A stretch of 64,000 nt of DNA from Epiperipatus broadwayi (Eukaryota > Onychophora > Udeonychophora > Euonychophora > Peripatidae): contig JAQFVV010006273.1 in NCBI GenBank assembly GCA_028023455.1, positions 2,792,001 to 2,856,000 on the forward strand. The letters are read 5' to 3'. Below, piece after piece: positions 33,870-46,119 of this stretch. A model generated the notes under the pieces. The model made no database searches. It was given only the letters and a program-made list of their open reading frames with translations, and had not been told where the DNA came from. A program made the position numbers and the translations under genes. Each line of letters begins with the position of its first letter. Within the stretch, counting starts at the first letter, position 1.

Positions 33870-34870
33870 TATAAACAAATATGTTATCAAGGTATTAAAA
33901 TATATTACAGGTATGTTGATGATATTTTTGTTTGTGGAAGTTTAGATGTTATTAATTTGTTATTTAACGAATTAAATAGTTTAGAAGGTTTAAAATGGAG
34001 TGAATCTTTTGAAGAAAAAATGTCAATTCAATATTTGGATATTAAAGTTACTCGTAATAAAAATAAATTAGATGGTTGTATGGTAATAAAAGATATTGAA
34101 AAAAAAGATATATTCATTGGCACTCAAATGTGCCAATAGTACATAAATTATCTGGTTTAAAATCATTTTTATTTAGAAATAATAAGTTACATAAATATAA
34201 ATCAGATAAAATAAATAATATAAATGTATGGATTTATTAAATATTGGACATAATCATAAATTGATTTATAATATTGTTAGTAAGTTTAATAATAATTGTA
34301 ATATGTTAAGTGCTATAAATATTGATAAAATGGAATATACTTGGATATCAGTACCATTTATTTGTAATGAACAAGTGAAATTTATAAGGCAAATATATAA
34401 AAATATATTTAGAGTCACATTTCATACTACTGCTAATTTAAATAGATTGATAAATAATTCAAATAATAGATGTAGTATTTTAAATCAAAGATGTGCAATA
34501 TATAAATGGTCATGTGTTTGTGGAAAAGCATATATTGGTGAATCTCTGTGTACATTGGAGAAAAGGTCAAAAGAGCATTTATTGCTATATAAATGAGTGC
34601 AAAAATAAAAAAAAAGAGTGTTAGAAATGATAACATATCATCTTCAATATTTTTTGATTATAATGTTACATGTATATATGTTTTTGATTTTGATTTTAAT
34701 AAAATTAAGATTTTATGTATTGAAAGAAATACTAATAAAGGTAAAATTAAAGAAGCTATATTAATAAGAAATGGAAAGCAGCATTTGATAAATAGACAAG
34801 CTGCTAATATAAAAATTAATGAATTGTGGGAAAATTGATGTATGACATAATTGTTTTTGTAGACATTTAT
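33870..34870 (+). mobile_element. Penelope-like element, 5' truncated, with GIY-YIG domain
   Basis: It begins within the reverse transcriptase and runs to the C-terminus and 3' tail. It belongs to a different PLE family from the 11-kb and 22-25-kb copies, judged by divergent peptides. It lies between GATA-repeat tracts. Frames shift at about 34140, 34228 and 34590. Confidence 0.8.
33890..34838 (+). pseudogene. PLE RT end plus GIY-YIG endonuclease (broken)
   Basis: It starts with the catalytic YRYVDDIFVCGS (about 33905), then SIQYLDIKVTRNKNKLDG, the PLE post-RT segment VPIVHKLSGLKSFLFR in a shifted frame, and a long frame at 34228-34596. The latter ends CVCGKAYIGESLCTLEKRSK-EH, the GIY-YIG motif in its PLE form with the downstream Arg and Glu-His. 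The C-terminal frame 34593-34838 has FDFNKIKILCIERN and IKEAILIRN, ending INELWEN. GIY-YIG nicks DNA to prime PLE insertion. At least three frame breaks inactivate this copy, though both catalytic motifs are well kept. Confidence 0.85.
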
Positions 34871-35047
34871 AAGTTTTTTCTAACTGAATTTGAATATAGT
34901 TCATAATGACTACTTAGATAGTCAAAAATATTTCTATTAAATTATAGTAGATATTTGTTTTTAAAATATTATTTACTGTATTAATTATTGTATTGTTTTT
35001 CGAAGAATTATATATATATATATATATAAACACACAATTACTTCTCT

Positions 35048-35102
35048 ATAAAACTGTTTTAATATTTCAACCAGCAGACTTGTTTTCATCAGAAAGCACA
35101 GA
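35048..35102 (-). ncRNA. Hammerhead-like motif, left arm
   Basis: CUGAUGA (35092-35086), an extra A, a weaker stem II (AACAAG region with one mismatch), GAAAUAUU and AAAACAG. Same layout as the right arm, slightly more decayed. Confidence 0.4.
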
Positions 35103-35169
35103 AAAATGGCTATTTCCAGAATTTAAACACTAAAATATTAAATATTAAATTCTGGAAATAGACCTTTTG

Positions 35170-35217
35170 CTGTGCTTTCTGATGAAAACCAGTTTGTTGG
35201 TTGAAATATTAAAACAG
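35170..35217 (+). ncRNA. Hammerhead-like motif, right arm
   Basis: CUGUGCUUU (35170-35178) pairs with AAAACAG (35211-35217) around a GC bulge as stem I. The core CUGAUGA is at 35179-35185, followed by an extra A, stem II AACCA/UGGUU, and GAAA. AUAU would give a stem III only between two copies, since there is no loop. The triplet is AUU. The core is canonical, but the extra A and loop-less stem III argue for caution. Confidence 0.5.
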
Positions 35218-35249
35218 TTTTATAGAAAAGTAATTGTGTGTTTTTATTT

Positions 35250-35271
35250 TTCCTTTAGTTAGTTCATGTGT

Positions 35272-35313
<42 letters not shown>

Positions 35314-35329
35314 ATGAACTAACTAAAGG

Positions 35330-35384
<55 letters not shown>
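35250..35384. repeat. TA and GA microsatellites within a small palindrome
   Basis: A TCCTTTAGTTAGTTCATG word at 35251 returns inverted at 35313-35331 across a TA tract; a second TA run and a (GA)n tract (35353-35384) follow. Confidence 0.85.
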
Positions 35385-35388
<4 letters not shown>

Positions 35389-36055
35389 AATGGATAAATA
35401 TAAATAGATAGATAGGTGGATGGTGGTTAGGTAGAAAGATAGATTGGTAGATAGGGAGGAAGTGACAAGGTAGGGAAATAAGAATATAGAGAGATGATAG
35501 GTAGGTAGATATATAAATAGATAAAATAGGTAGTAAGTATTAGGTAGGTAAGTAGATCAGTTGATCAGTTGGTAGATAGGGGAATATATAGATAAAGAGA
35601 GTGATAGATAAATAGATAGAGGGAGAGATAGCTATATAGATGAATGGATAAATATTTGTGAATAAATAGTAAAATGTATTTGATCACAGTATGCTTATTA
35701 ATTATTGAAAATTAATTCAATAAAGTAATTTAGTAATTTATAAGTAGCTTTTATAAAGAAAGTGAGACCACTGGTTGAAATGTAGTAAAAATCTATCAAA
35801 ATCTCAATTATGAGTGTATTGTGGATTCGTTTGTAAATTTGTAATTCATTCTTTCTGCCTTCACTTCTCATTCTTTCCCACATATTAGATCTATTGTTAA
35901 AATATATATGCAATAATATTAAATTTATGATAATAGCATTATTTTCTCAAAATAGATACTTAACTTGCAATTATATAATAATTAATTGTTAATATAATTA
36001 TTACAAAATAATATGCTAATTAACAGTTACGATATAATGGGAAAAAATATCTTAC

Positions 36056-36128
36056 AGCTGTTAAGTCTCCTTTCGGAAGTTGTTGAAAATCTTGAATCAG
36101 ATTACAGACCTGGATAACTTTGTCATAT
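36056..36128 (-). CDS. ABCC5: ABCC5-like transporter exon: NBD1 linker between Q-loop and signature
   Basis: A 73-base exon with acceptor AG at 36130-36129 and donor GTAAGA. The first base completes a Leu codon with the previous exon (TT plus A). It reads YDKVIQVCNLIQDFQQLPKG, then DLTA, joining without a gap to IGERG. This is the alpha-helical segment between the Q-loop and the signature of ABCC NBD1 (Y-x-x-V-I-x-x-C-x-L is well conserved). The small exon sits alone between a 19-kb and a 3.1-kb intron. Confidence 0.9.
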
Positions 36129-39100
36129 CTAAACAATATAATTATAGGTAAATAACAATGAAAACCATTTATTGAAGTACATATATAAAAGTATAATTAT
36201 TACCCAAAGCTGTCAAAATATACTATTTAATAAAAAAAAAATACATATAATAAATAATACTGTAATATTAACAATATTCCTTTAAATAATAATAATTCTA
36301 GTAATAAAAAATTATCTAAGAATAGTGAATAAAAGTTTTATACTCTCCAATACTTTTATAAAACATTAATAAAAACTAAAATTAAATGAATAAAGACATA
36401 AATGTGGGATGGTCATATAATAAAAACCACTAACATCAATGCCTAATTCAAAAATAAAAATGAAATAAAAAATTAAATAGACATAATTTATAAAATTAAT
36501 TGTAGGAATTGTGGGTTGGATTAATATAAACACATAGAAAAACAGCTGAAGAAAGAGAAAAAAAAAACCAAAATAAAGCCATTAACAGAGAAATTAGCAC
36601 TATATGTTCATTATTTAGCTTAAAAGAAATGTTAAATTACATTAAACACAATAAATAAAATAATATGAATATATACAAAGTGTCAACATGATTAACTAAT
36701 AATTGTTTTTAACCATGAAAGGAATATCACAATGCATGGGCACATGTATAGATTTCTATAATGGTTAATCTTTAAGCCATGTGTTTTTTATTAGCTTATA
36801 CAAGTAATTTAATAATTATTTTCATGCTTTTTATGATTAATGAAAGAAAAATCTTCTCCACTAAATCTCAGAAATAATATAACAACATTTCAAATAAATA
36901 ATAAAACAAAAGATATCATTTTACCCTTCAGGTTACCAAAATGTCTTTTAATAAAAAAATTATTCTCCACTAAATTAGTATCAGTAAGATGAATTTAATA
37001 AAGAAGTAAATTCAAATAATGAAATTATTTTTGAAATATTAAAATTAAATTTATAACTACAAAAAAAGATAATATCAAATAATACTGTCCATTCTAACAT
37101 TGATTTCTCATTTAATGGTAAGAGCTTCATGTTTGTCATTAATAAATTTTCAGTTGATTATTTTTTGCTAACAAATATATTACTGAAAAACAAATACTTA
37201 TTATTTCAAAAATATAAAATAATATTATTTACATATATTGCTGCAAAGTTATAACATCGAAAAACTACTGCGTAGTAAATCGAAAGATTTCATGCTGTAT
37301 GTTTATAATTTGAACTCAGTGAATTAAGTGTGATGATATTTAAGATTCACACTTTCAAATATAAGTACTTTGGACTGGCTTGGATATATAGAAAGATAAG
37401 TAAAGAAGAGAGTGGAACCACTCTTTTATTGTTAAATTCTCTGTCCCAGTGCTTAAGATTTGATTGGCTGTTGGTTGTCATAAGCGCTTGAGAAATTTGC
37501 ACTTTCTCAATTTAATAAATAAATTAAATAAATTATGTGTATGATAGTATTTTCTGATTTCACAAGTCAAAGTCACAAACATACTGAATATCTTCTTGTA
37601 ATAGTAAATATTTCACTAAAAGATGTTGACATATAATTATTTTAATTAAAATTAAAATCAATTAAAGTACATTTAGTTTCAATTCATGTCATCAATAGAA
37701 CACAAGCAGAACAAAGAGCAAGTTGTCATGACTGAATCACTTTAAATCTTATTGCAGCACCAAACAAACCTTCACAGTTACCATTAGTCATAAGATTAAT
37801 ATATGAAGAGATGAGCATTTATATGTCTTTGCATTATGAGTAGTGTGTTTTCTTTATAAAAACACACATATTAAAAAAAAGATATTTTTATATAAATATA
37901 TATTAATAAAAAATAATATAAACTATAAATAGAAAAAAATAACATCATTACTTTTAACTTATCAGTATTTTTTATTGCTATATAACAGATATATGTGAAG
38001 AGAGAAAAAGGGGAAAAAGTTATAGTTAAAGTAAAATAATTTAGATGTTTCTATATATAATGATCTAAAAACATTATTAATAACACATATGTTATATTAA
38101 GAAAATTAATAAAATTTTCCTAATGAAGCTTTTTTATATTACATATAAGACGATATATACTGTTGTATAAATCTTTTATTTATACTGAAATGGTCAGTTT
38201 CATCAGTCTGCCCTTTTCACTTATTTTACCCACACATCTATTGAAACAGTAGGTCTGCTTTGCAGATCTTCGTTCCACCTTTTCTCACCTATTTCCTACC
38301 TCATACTTTAGTTTGAACCCCAATCTATCATAGTGTGTCTGCAATACACTTATATACCGAAAATCCCGCCTAATTTTAAATCACAAGTACAATGCTTGTA
38401 TTATATATATAAGTCATTCCCAAATAAATAAAAGATTATAGATTATGTATATGCTCACATAATTTTGATTTATTAAAAAGTAGGTTATATAAGTCGTAAT
38501 TGTGCACACACTATGATATGCATTTTAAAACATATCAAAATTATAAATTGTTAAAGTTATTTTGCTTGAATCTATTTACAAATATATTACCATCGTAATA
38601 TATTTTGATTTAAAATAAAATTCATTTAGTAAATAGATTCAAATATTGCAATTTAAAAAGTAAAATCATTTTCTTTAATTTAATAAAAGTTATTCCAAAT
38701 ATTTCTGTTTAAATAAATCAGGGACAATAGTTTAATTAGTTAATATTATATAAGTTTATCTAAAAACAGCAGATGTCCACTTAAGGTTTTCTTTAATTAA
38801 TAAAAGTAATTTTTAATTAAATCTAGTTTGTAATCCAAATGTCGATAGGAAAATTAACAAAAGAAATTAATTAATGTTGAATTCCTTTAGACATTTGGAT
38901 AGATTTAATTACAGCTGATAAGTCCGATATATTTTTGTAATGCTCCAGGGCAGTTCTATTGTTAATGTCTACTATAAAAAGAAGGTTTTTCTTTTGTTCT
39001 CCAGTTTTTCTTTTAATGTTTCTAAGAGAAATCATTCTGAGTTCTATTCTAGTAATTTGTAAATCTTGACATGACAGAGTAGAGCGCGAGAAGGCTATTT

Positions 39101-41159
39101 CTCTCCGGAATGGTCATCTGCTGCCGTAGACCATCAGAAGTTATCACACGGACCCTGGAACTGCTGCTGCCAAAAATATGAACATTTACAGATTTTGCTG
39201 TTAAATTATATAAAAATCTGCCGACCATCAATATACCTAAGTGCTTCACCAGAGGTAACCCTAAATTAACCCAAGAGCTCTTGTGATTCCTAACTAACAT
39301 GCTATAGCTATTTAATTGTTTTCTTATATTTCACATAACTTCATTATGTATTTCTTTAACGTGTTTAAATATACTCAACATTTTGCTCTCTATCCTTGGG
39401 TTAATATTTTCTATTTATAAAGCTTTCTTTTATTTTATTATGATAATGTGTCAGAATCGTCTTTGACCGAGTGAACTATTCCCTTTATTGAAAGTAAGAC
39501 GCCACTATTAGGGCATATTTTAAATTTATAATTTTCCAGTTTTATTATTTTGCAAATCACTCATTCAAGGGCAATTCTTTTCTTTAATATAATATAATCA
39601 CATAATTTAAAATCTACATGTTATTGATTTTAATCTACCATGAGAGTATGTGCAAGGTCAGTGATTTAAATGTATCCCCAAATGCATGATTGCGTATATA
39701 AATCTATACTTACTTTTCAAACCTGCAAGCATGCATTTTCCTATTTTAATTACCGTGTTCTACTTTAATTATAAAGTTCATCATTGATGTCAAGAATGTG
39801 CGGACCCTTTTAAATAAATTTCAGGGAATTTGATTGGGCATTTCTCTTAATTCGAGTAAAACCCATTTAGTATGTTTTTATATACACTAGTCTCGTATTG
39901 CTGGTAAATTCATTGGTTGTTGAGACCGCTTTGTTTTATTTTTCCAAGGATTCTTTACACGGCAAAGTCCGTTCTTTTCACTTATTGCCAGTTTCCAGGC
40001 AGAGGGTGTCCCAAATGACACCCCTGGAAATTAAACGCAATCGTCACACAGTCGCTAAGTTTCAGCTGTTCATAAAATACTTTCCTACGGGTTAGCGGCG
40101 AGATGCCCTCCGTAATTATTCCGGATCTTCAATATTGTTTTATTTTATATTTATTTTACAAAGCATCCATGACTTAAACGTGTCACACCCTCCAACTTTA
40201 ATAAATTCATTATCAGCAATACTGACCTCCCAATGTAACTCTAGTATTATTATTCTCAAATAAATGCCTTGATCACATTCCCACTTTGTTGCTTAGAAAG
40301 CTTTTGTCCGTGCTATTCTCGAAATCAATAAATATTTTATAACACTTAATTTCAAATATTTTCTTAAACTTGCATAATTGCTCAAAGCACCTCGCACATG
40401 TTCCTAACTCGTCAAGCACATTATCGTAATGCTATTAGCCCAAGGAATAGAATATATATCACTTTGTTTTAAAACCTTTTTGTCATTTATTAAAATATAA
40501 TGCCCACAATTATCTAATATGCATCCCTGTCTCATATAAGCAGACAGTGGCGTTATATATATAATTTATTTAAATAAATTTTGTGAAATTATTTAAAACT
40601 AAATTTGATCTCTTATTTTATTTGATTCATATCACTGTCTCGGTCTATATATATATATATTTTCTGCATTTCTTTTGTAAATCCATAGACATTATAGCCA
40701 CCCAAACTTCTTTTAGTATAGAGTCTTTTGTTTCTCCTTGTCCACCAGGCACTGGTCAAAGGTCATACTAGTAGTGGCATCAGATGTGTTGTCATGTAGA
40801 TGACGCTGTGAAATTTGGGCTTTAGATTCGAACTTAGTATATCTAGAAGGCAACCCCTGCTAGAATGTTCAGTTTTGTGTCTGGGGTTTAAATTCTGCAG
40901 TGTGTTAGCGAGATAGACGATTCTGACTTACACTATCCATATGCCAGGTTTAAACCCTCTCAAGAGTACCCATTTAAATAACATTAAATTATTGTATATG
41001 CAGAATCACGTATATATGTGTGAGCAGCATGTCTGTAATTTAATAGTATATGTATAGATTACAGATATGTATCCATTTTATAAATATTTCTAATTTAAAA
41101 AATATTTTAGTTTAAATTATTATGTTATTGGTATATATTATATATTCAATTTATAAATA
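36129..41159 (-). other. Intron interior, no gene recognised
   Basis: This is the 3' part of the 19.0-kb intron. Base composition rises in G+C near 39.0-40.1 kb, where frames of 65-83 codons occur on both strands. I could not match them to any family and they lack splice signals. A short inverted pair (ATTAAATCTA at 38817 with TAGATTTAAT at 38903) is present. I see no RNA gene. Confidence 0.4.
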
Positions 41160-42353
41160 CACCTGGGTCTCTTTTTACACTGACTTATTTAACACGATTT
41201 TGAAGTTACGCGATTTATGTTTCACCGGAAGTCGAACTCTGATAATGCACTATTACTTTAAATAATAAATTTCGTGCACTTACGTTATATTGAAAGTAAT
41301 AGCATATTATTGGAATTCGACTTTCATCTTAGTAATTTCAATATTTTCAGTGCTTTATAATAGTAAGTTTTTATGCAATAATGAAATTAAAATCATGATT
41401 TCCACATTTTATGTATACACACATTAAATTTTACAAAATTATAATGTAAATTTGTTCAAACATTTGTGCGTGTTAATTTTGCATTTTAAATCACATTCTG
41501 TTTTTGCTTTTTTAAAAAAAACATAATCAATTATTAATCATTTAGTGTCCGCAAGTTTATTTTTAAAAGGTGAGTAATAGCAGTGAAACGAAATTTGATT
41601 TTTAAACGGAATTGAAAATTAAAAAATTAAAGACAAAAATAAAAGTTTAGATACAGAAGAAAATGTAGAAAAAGATAATGAAACAGAAGTGGAACCTGTT
41701 CCTTTCACTTCAAAAATGATTCGAAAAGGTCTTCAACTTTCTAATCAGTTGGCAAATTATTTTCTTACTAATGACACTAATCACGAATGTGCTCTTAAGT
41801 TCCAACGAGAGCTAAATGGTTGTATGTCTGGATATCATGATTTTCATAAACAATTAATAAAATCATCATCTCAAAGATTAATTACTAATTACATTGTCAT
41901 TAGAAAACCATTAACACAACAACATGAAAGTAAAGTTGGTGCTAGTTGTAGTTCCTCATGTGCAGAATCTTTACCAGTTTGCAAACAAACCTGTTTATCG
42001 GCAAATAGCGTTAATAATTAAAACATGTATAAAAAAAATGTAAATTACTGTACTGTAAATTATGAAAAAAATATATTATTTTGAATAAAATTAAATATTA
42101 TAGTTAAAAAAAGTTTGTCTTGTAATATTTTTTTTCAAATTTGAAATTTTTTATTAGTCATATTTTATTTCCTTATTTTTTTGCGTGTGAATTTTAAAGT
42201 AATTTTACATTGGTGCTTTGCTTTCATGTGAATTTTGAAAAATCACAGACCGCATTCCCCCTTTTTTAATGTAAGTTACGTCTATTTTTGCGTGATTTCG
42301 TTTGCACGTGTTTTCTGAGGAATCTATCTATCGCATAAAACAAGGCCCAGGTG
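41160..42353 (+). mobile_element. pogo/Tigger DNA transposon relic with intact ends
   Basis: Terminal inverted repeats begin CACCTGGGTCT at 41160 and CACCTGGGCCT (minus strand) from 42353. Each end is bounded by TA, the target duplicated by the Tc1/mariner-pogo superfamily. The 1.19-kb element keeps only the C-terminal part of a transposase. A roughly 40-base A+T-rich direct repeat (ATTTCTARTTTAARAAATAT) flanks it at 41086 and 42388; I cannot tell whether this predates the insertion. Confidence 0.75.
41623..42021 (+). pseudogene. Tigger-like transposase C-terminal fragment
   Basis: The frame opens after a stop at 41620 and has no usable ATG at its beginning. It reads acidic residues (LDTEENVEKDNETEVEPVPF), then FTSKMIRKGLQLSNQLANYF, NDTNHECALKFQRELNGC, and QRLITNYIVIRKP. 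The spacing resembles the tail of Tigger/jerky-type transposases (helical region followed by a T-x-x-x-x-F-x-x-K/R-P end). The DDE catalytic core and DNA-binding helices are missing, so it is inactive. Assignment leans on the terminal repeats and TA target as much as on the peptide. Confidence 0.6.
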
Positions 42354-45300
42354 TATTTCTGATTTAAGAAATTCATTTGATAGATATTTCTAGTTTAAGA
42401 AATATTTTAGTTAAATTATTTAGACAATTTTATTGATTTATTATTGAAAGCACATATGTATATTTCTTGTTATTCTACACGTATGGTTATAAAATTAGTC
42501 TTCTACTAATTACAAAAGTAACTAACATTTGATTTTGTAAACAATTGTCAAAGTAGGTCACGCATTGGTCCTAAAATAGGCGTGGACTTGATTTGTAAAT
42601 ATAAAATGTTAATAACAAAGGAAAACAAAATCTCAATTACTGGTTATAATTAAAAATGTGTTTTTAAAATAGATAAATAAATTTTTCTACCAGTTGTAAA
42701 TATTAAATATGTTTTGCTAAAATAAATAAATGAACTTTTCAGCTACATTCAAGCTCGTAAAAATTAACAGGTGGCCAGAGTTTAAAAAGTATAAGTACTT
42801 AAGGTTTTGTTGCCAAGGAATAGATCATATATATATTAAGTGAACTGTAAGCCAAACCTAGGTCTGTTTTACCTTCAAAATGATCAAGTAGGACAGTGAC
42901 AAATCACCCCTCTCCTTAGCCGGAGGATAGAGAAGAATTCTGTGGTCCAATGAAACCTAATGCCAAAACCAGTGAAGTAGCCTGTGGAAAATCTCTATCA
43001 ACTTTACATCATCATCAAAAGTGTCAACTTAATATCCTCCCAAGTGCTCCAGAATTAACTGCAATGGAAATAACTGAATGGTAATTTTTTTCTCAGAGCT
43101 GTTTATAACTGTGACTTTCATTTCTTTCTTTTAAAAGCTAGCTATTTATTACATCTGCCTTTCCCAAACACCTTTACCAAAATCCACAAAGAAGATTGTT
43201 AAATGCTAAGTCTTGCCTGATTGTAAAATGCTAAATCTTGCCTGATTGTAAAACTTGAATTCTCTTTTAAAATGTAAAACTCGAATTCTCTTTTAAAATG
43301 TAAAACTCTAATAATCTATTTTAAATGTATAATTTTCTGTGGTCTGTTTACGCCTATTTCTAAAATCTATTCAATTTATTCTATGATTTTATCATTTTAA
43401 TATTATATGTATTTCGTATGCCAAATGACTCGAAAACACAAGTATTTATAAATATAATTTTTGCTTATCGATTTGTGAAGATAGTTTCAAATCTTCGCTA
43501 TAATAAATATTAAATAATTGAATTATTCTTATTCTTTATCACCCGTTGTTTTGAGATCATGTTATTATTTTATAGATTAAGTTTTGGGTATTAATATTAC
43601 AATCAGTTGTCTATTTAAAATTTTGGTTTGCTTAATTCTAGTTATTAATTATAACTATTTATATATGTAACTCGTATATCATAGCAACTAGCCATAGAGA
43701 TATTCTCAAAGCATATTTTAATGTTTTGTTTTTAATCACCCCGCAAATATGCTTTATCCTCCTTAGATTTATATATATGGTGAGACGCAGGTGATAATAT
43801 TAAACTAGGTTACTAATTAATTTAGTCCCTAAATAGTATATTTAAAATACTAAATTTGAGAACTGGATTGTATAGATATGCAAATAGACGCTATCTAATT
43901 TTAAGGCACGGTAATATAATTTTAAGCATTTGCATTATATATGTATAAGTTGCGGATGTGTCCTTACAAAGTAAGCAATGTACACTTATCTGCTTGCTGC
44001 ATGATTCTTGATGACGTGCTGGTGGAGGCCACACTCATCCATTTTAGTTTGGGTTCAAGCACACTTTTAGAACTAGGGCACAAGGACCTAGATTATTCAT
44101 AATGCTTATCCAACTCCCTGAACTACTAATGTTCATATTCGTAGCAAATTGAGTGGTTTTAAGGCAAACTGAGCATTCGATGCTGAAGCTCGTGAATAAT
44201 GACCCATTTGCACCTTTTTGCTTAATTAATATTTTAATATGTGCCATAGAGAATATAGGTAAACCTATCATAAACCAGTTTTCTCTCCTTTTATATTAAA
44301 TGCTTATCTAGCATTAGAGTATATCCTAATCTAGGTTAACACGCTAACCTGCATATCTCTGAGCCTAATTATGAGCTCGATTTAACTCAGTATAGGTAGA
44401 CGCCATAAGAGCACTATCAAGTTAGTTATATAACTTTGCCTATAAAGTTCCGTTTGATCTAGCAAACTACAAAAGAGTAGAAATTTGGCATATTAATTAA
44501 TATGGGCATGAAACTCCAATACCGCATTACACTTTATTAAACGCTTATAATGAGATATGTAACATTAATCTCATTAGTTATCTAACGCCTGCGAGCATTA
44601 TATCTCACGTTCCCATCACATAATTTTGTATGTTTTGATTTATTATTTGTTATTGTTTTATTAAATTCATAATATTTAAAATTATAACTCGTTTTCTTAA
44701 TTTTTATTGTCCGTGAATTCATTTTATCCAACTCTATATTTAATTGCACTTACACCATTTCATATATATGTAGATCAGTCTATTAAGTTCTATAATTAAT
44801 TACTTAGCCATATGTGTATATGTCTGACCAAATCAGTAATAAATTAGTTAAATTATGAGTCTCTTGTTCTACCGGGGATGACTGCCAGACCAAGGGTAAA
44901 TTGAGTGTCTGTGTATGTTGAGAAACGTCATCCATAGGGTATTAGATCATTGAGCAGAGGTGAAAGGATTGAATGTTGGTTGGATTCTGGATCCCAGTAT
45001 CCGTACTCGATCAGCTTTAGTGTATTTTGCCTGTGTTGTAGATTTTGTTGCGTGGAGGGACAATTCTTACCGTTACAATATGCAAAAACATATAATGGAT
45101 TATATTTATTTCTGACTTAGGATTTAAGTATTGCCAATTTAGTGTTATTTATATTGATCTGATAAGCATTTTAGAATTTTTATATTTAGAAAAAAATGAA
45201 TATATTAATAATCATGAATTATTAAATAAGTTTTATTTTTGAATAAAACAAGTAAAAGAAAATTTCCACTTATATTAAATGATGATAATTTTTTTAAAAA

Positions 45301-46119
45301 TATTGTAGAATGAATTCATTTTTAAGTAATTCTAGTTATAATTATTTACAGTTACATTATTTTAAGAAATTATTAACATTATAATTCAAATTGTTAATAA
45401 TAGTTTAAAACAACTTGAATTAACTATCTGTTTCTATATTTAATTCAAGAGTAATTGCTCTCTGATTACTTACTTTTGTCTAGAAAATTTAATCACCAAA
45501 TGTGTAGATCACTGTTGTTGCAGACAAATTTGCCTAAACAACTACCTTGGCTACTGTCACTTGTTATATAATACTCTTTTTATTTTTGCTCACTCTATAT
45601 TGTAATTTTTTCTGCTGATTTTATCAAATCAATTAACAGTATTGTAATAAATTGTTTTACATAATTGTTTATTTTTAATTTTTTTCAAATATTATAATGC
45701 TTTATTTCAACAATAGCTAAGGTAATCAGTTTTCTGAATTTTTAATTGATACTTTCAATATCATACTATTCATTTTCTGATTACTATTCTCAGATTTTAA
45801 AATTCTTTATTATTCAGTATCACTTTTTACTATTTTTAAATTGTTACATTTGTGCTTAATATAAATATAAACAGTTTTACAGGATATTTTTGAAGGTAAT
45901 AGGTATTTCTATCTCTGAGTTGGAAATTATTTAAATACTCTTTACTTAAAATCATTATCTATATCAGTGGAAGCATCTGATGTGATCATGTACTTAGCTT
46001 TGTATTCACAGATTACAAAACCTCTCAAACTCACTCTGACAAAAATCAATTGCTCATTTTACATAAGATATTTTCCTCTCAGGTGCTATAAACATGTTAT
46101 CATATTTAGTACATATGTT
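42354..46119 (-). other. Intron interior with a short tandem repeat, no gene recognised
   Basis: At 43195-43320 two short tandem families (words TGCTAAATCTTGCCTGATTG and TAAAACTCGAATTCTC) repeat with periods of about 30 bases. Blocks at 42.85-43.02 and 44.85-45.06 kb have more even base composition and may be old elements. I could not assign them. A 75-codon frame at 44271-44044 is not recognisable. Confidence 0.4.

Larger units (their letters stand above)
35015..35245. repeat. Inverted repeat with hammerhead-like motif in each arm
   Basis: Arms 35025-35115 and 35150-35240 are inverted copies (an ACACACAATTAC word at the left end returns at the right), with a short A+T-rich centre. It follows the PLE tail by about 150 bases, the place where PLE terminal repeats carrying hammerheads would be expected. 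Confidence 0.75.

Noticed and set aside
38170-38260. CTGATGA with a following ACTGA/TTCAGT hairpin on the minus strand
   Set aside because: The GAAA is replaced by AUAAA and stem I pairing is not evident. It may be a very old member of the 35-kb family, but I cannot support it.
39049-39300. Minus-strand 83-codon frame in a G+C-richer patch
   Set aside because: I could not relate it to a known domain or find splice sites. It may be an old element.
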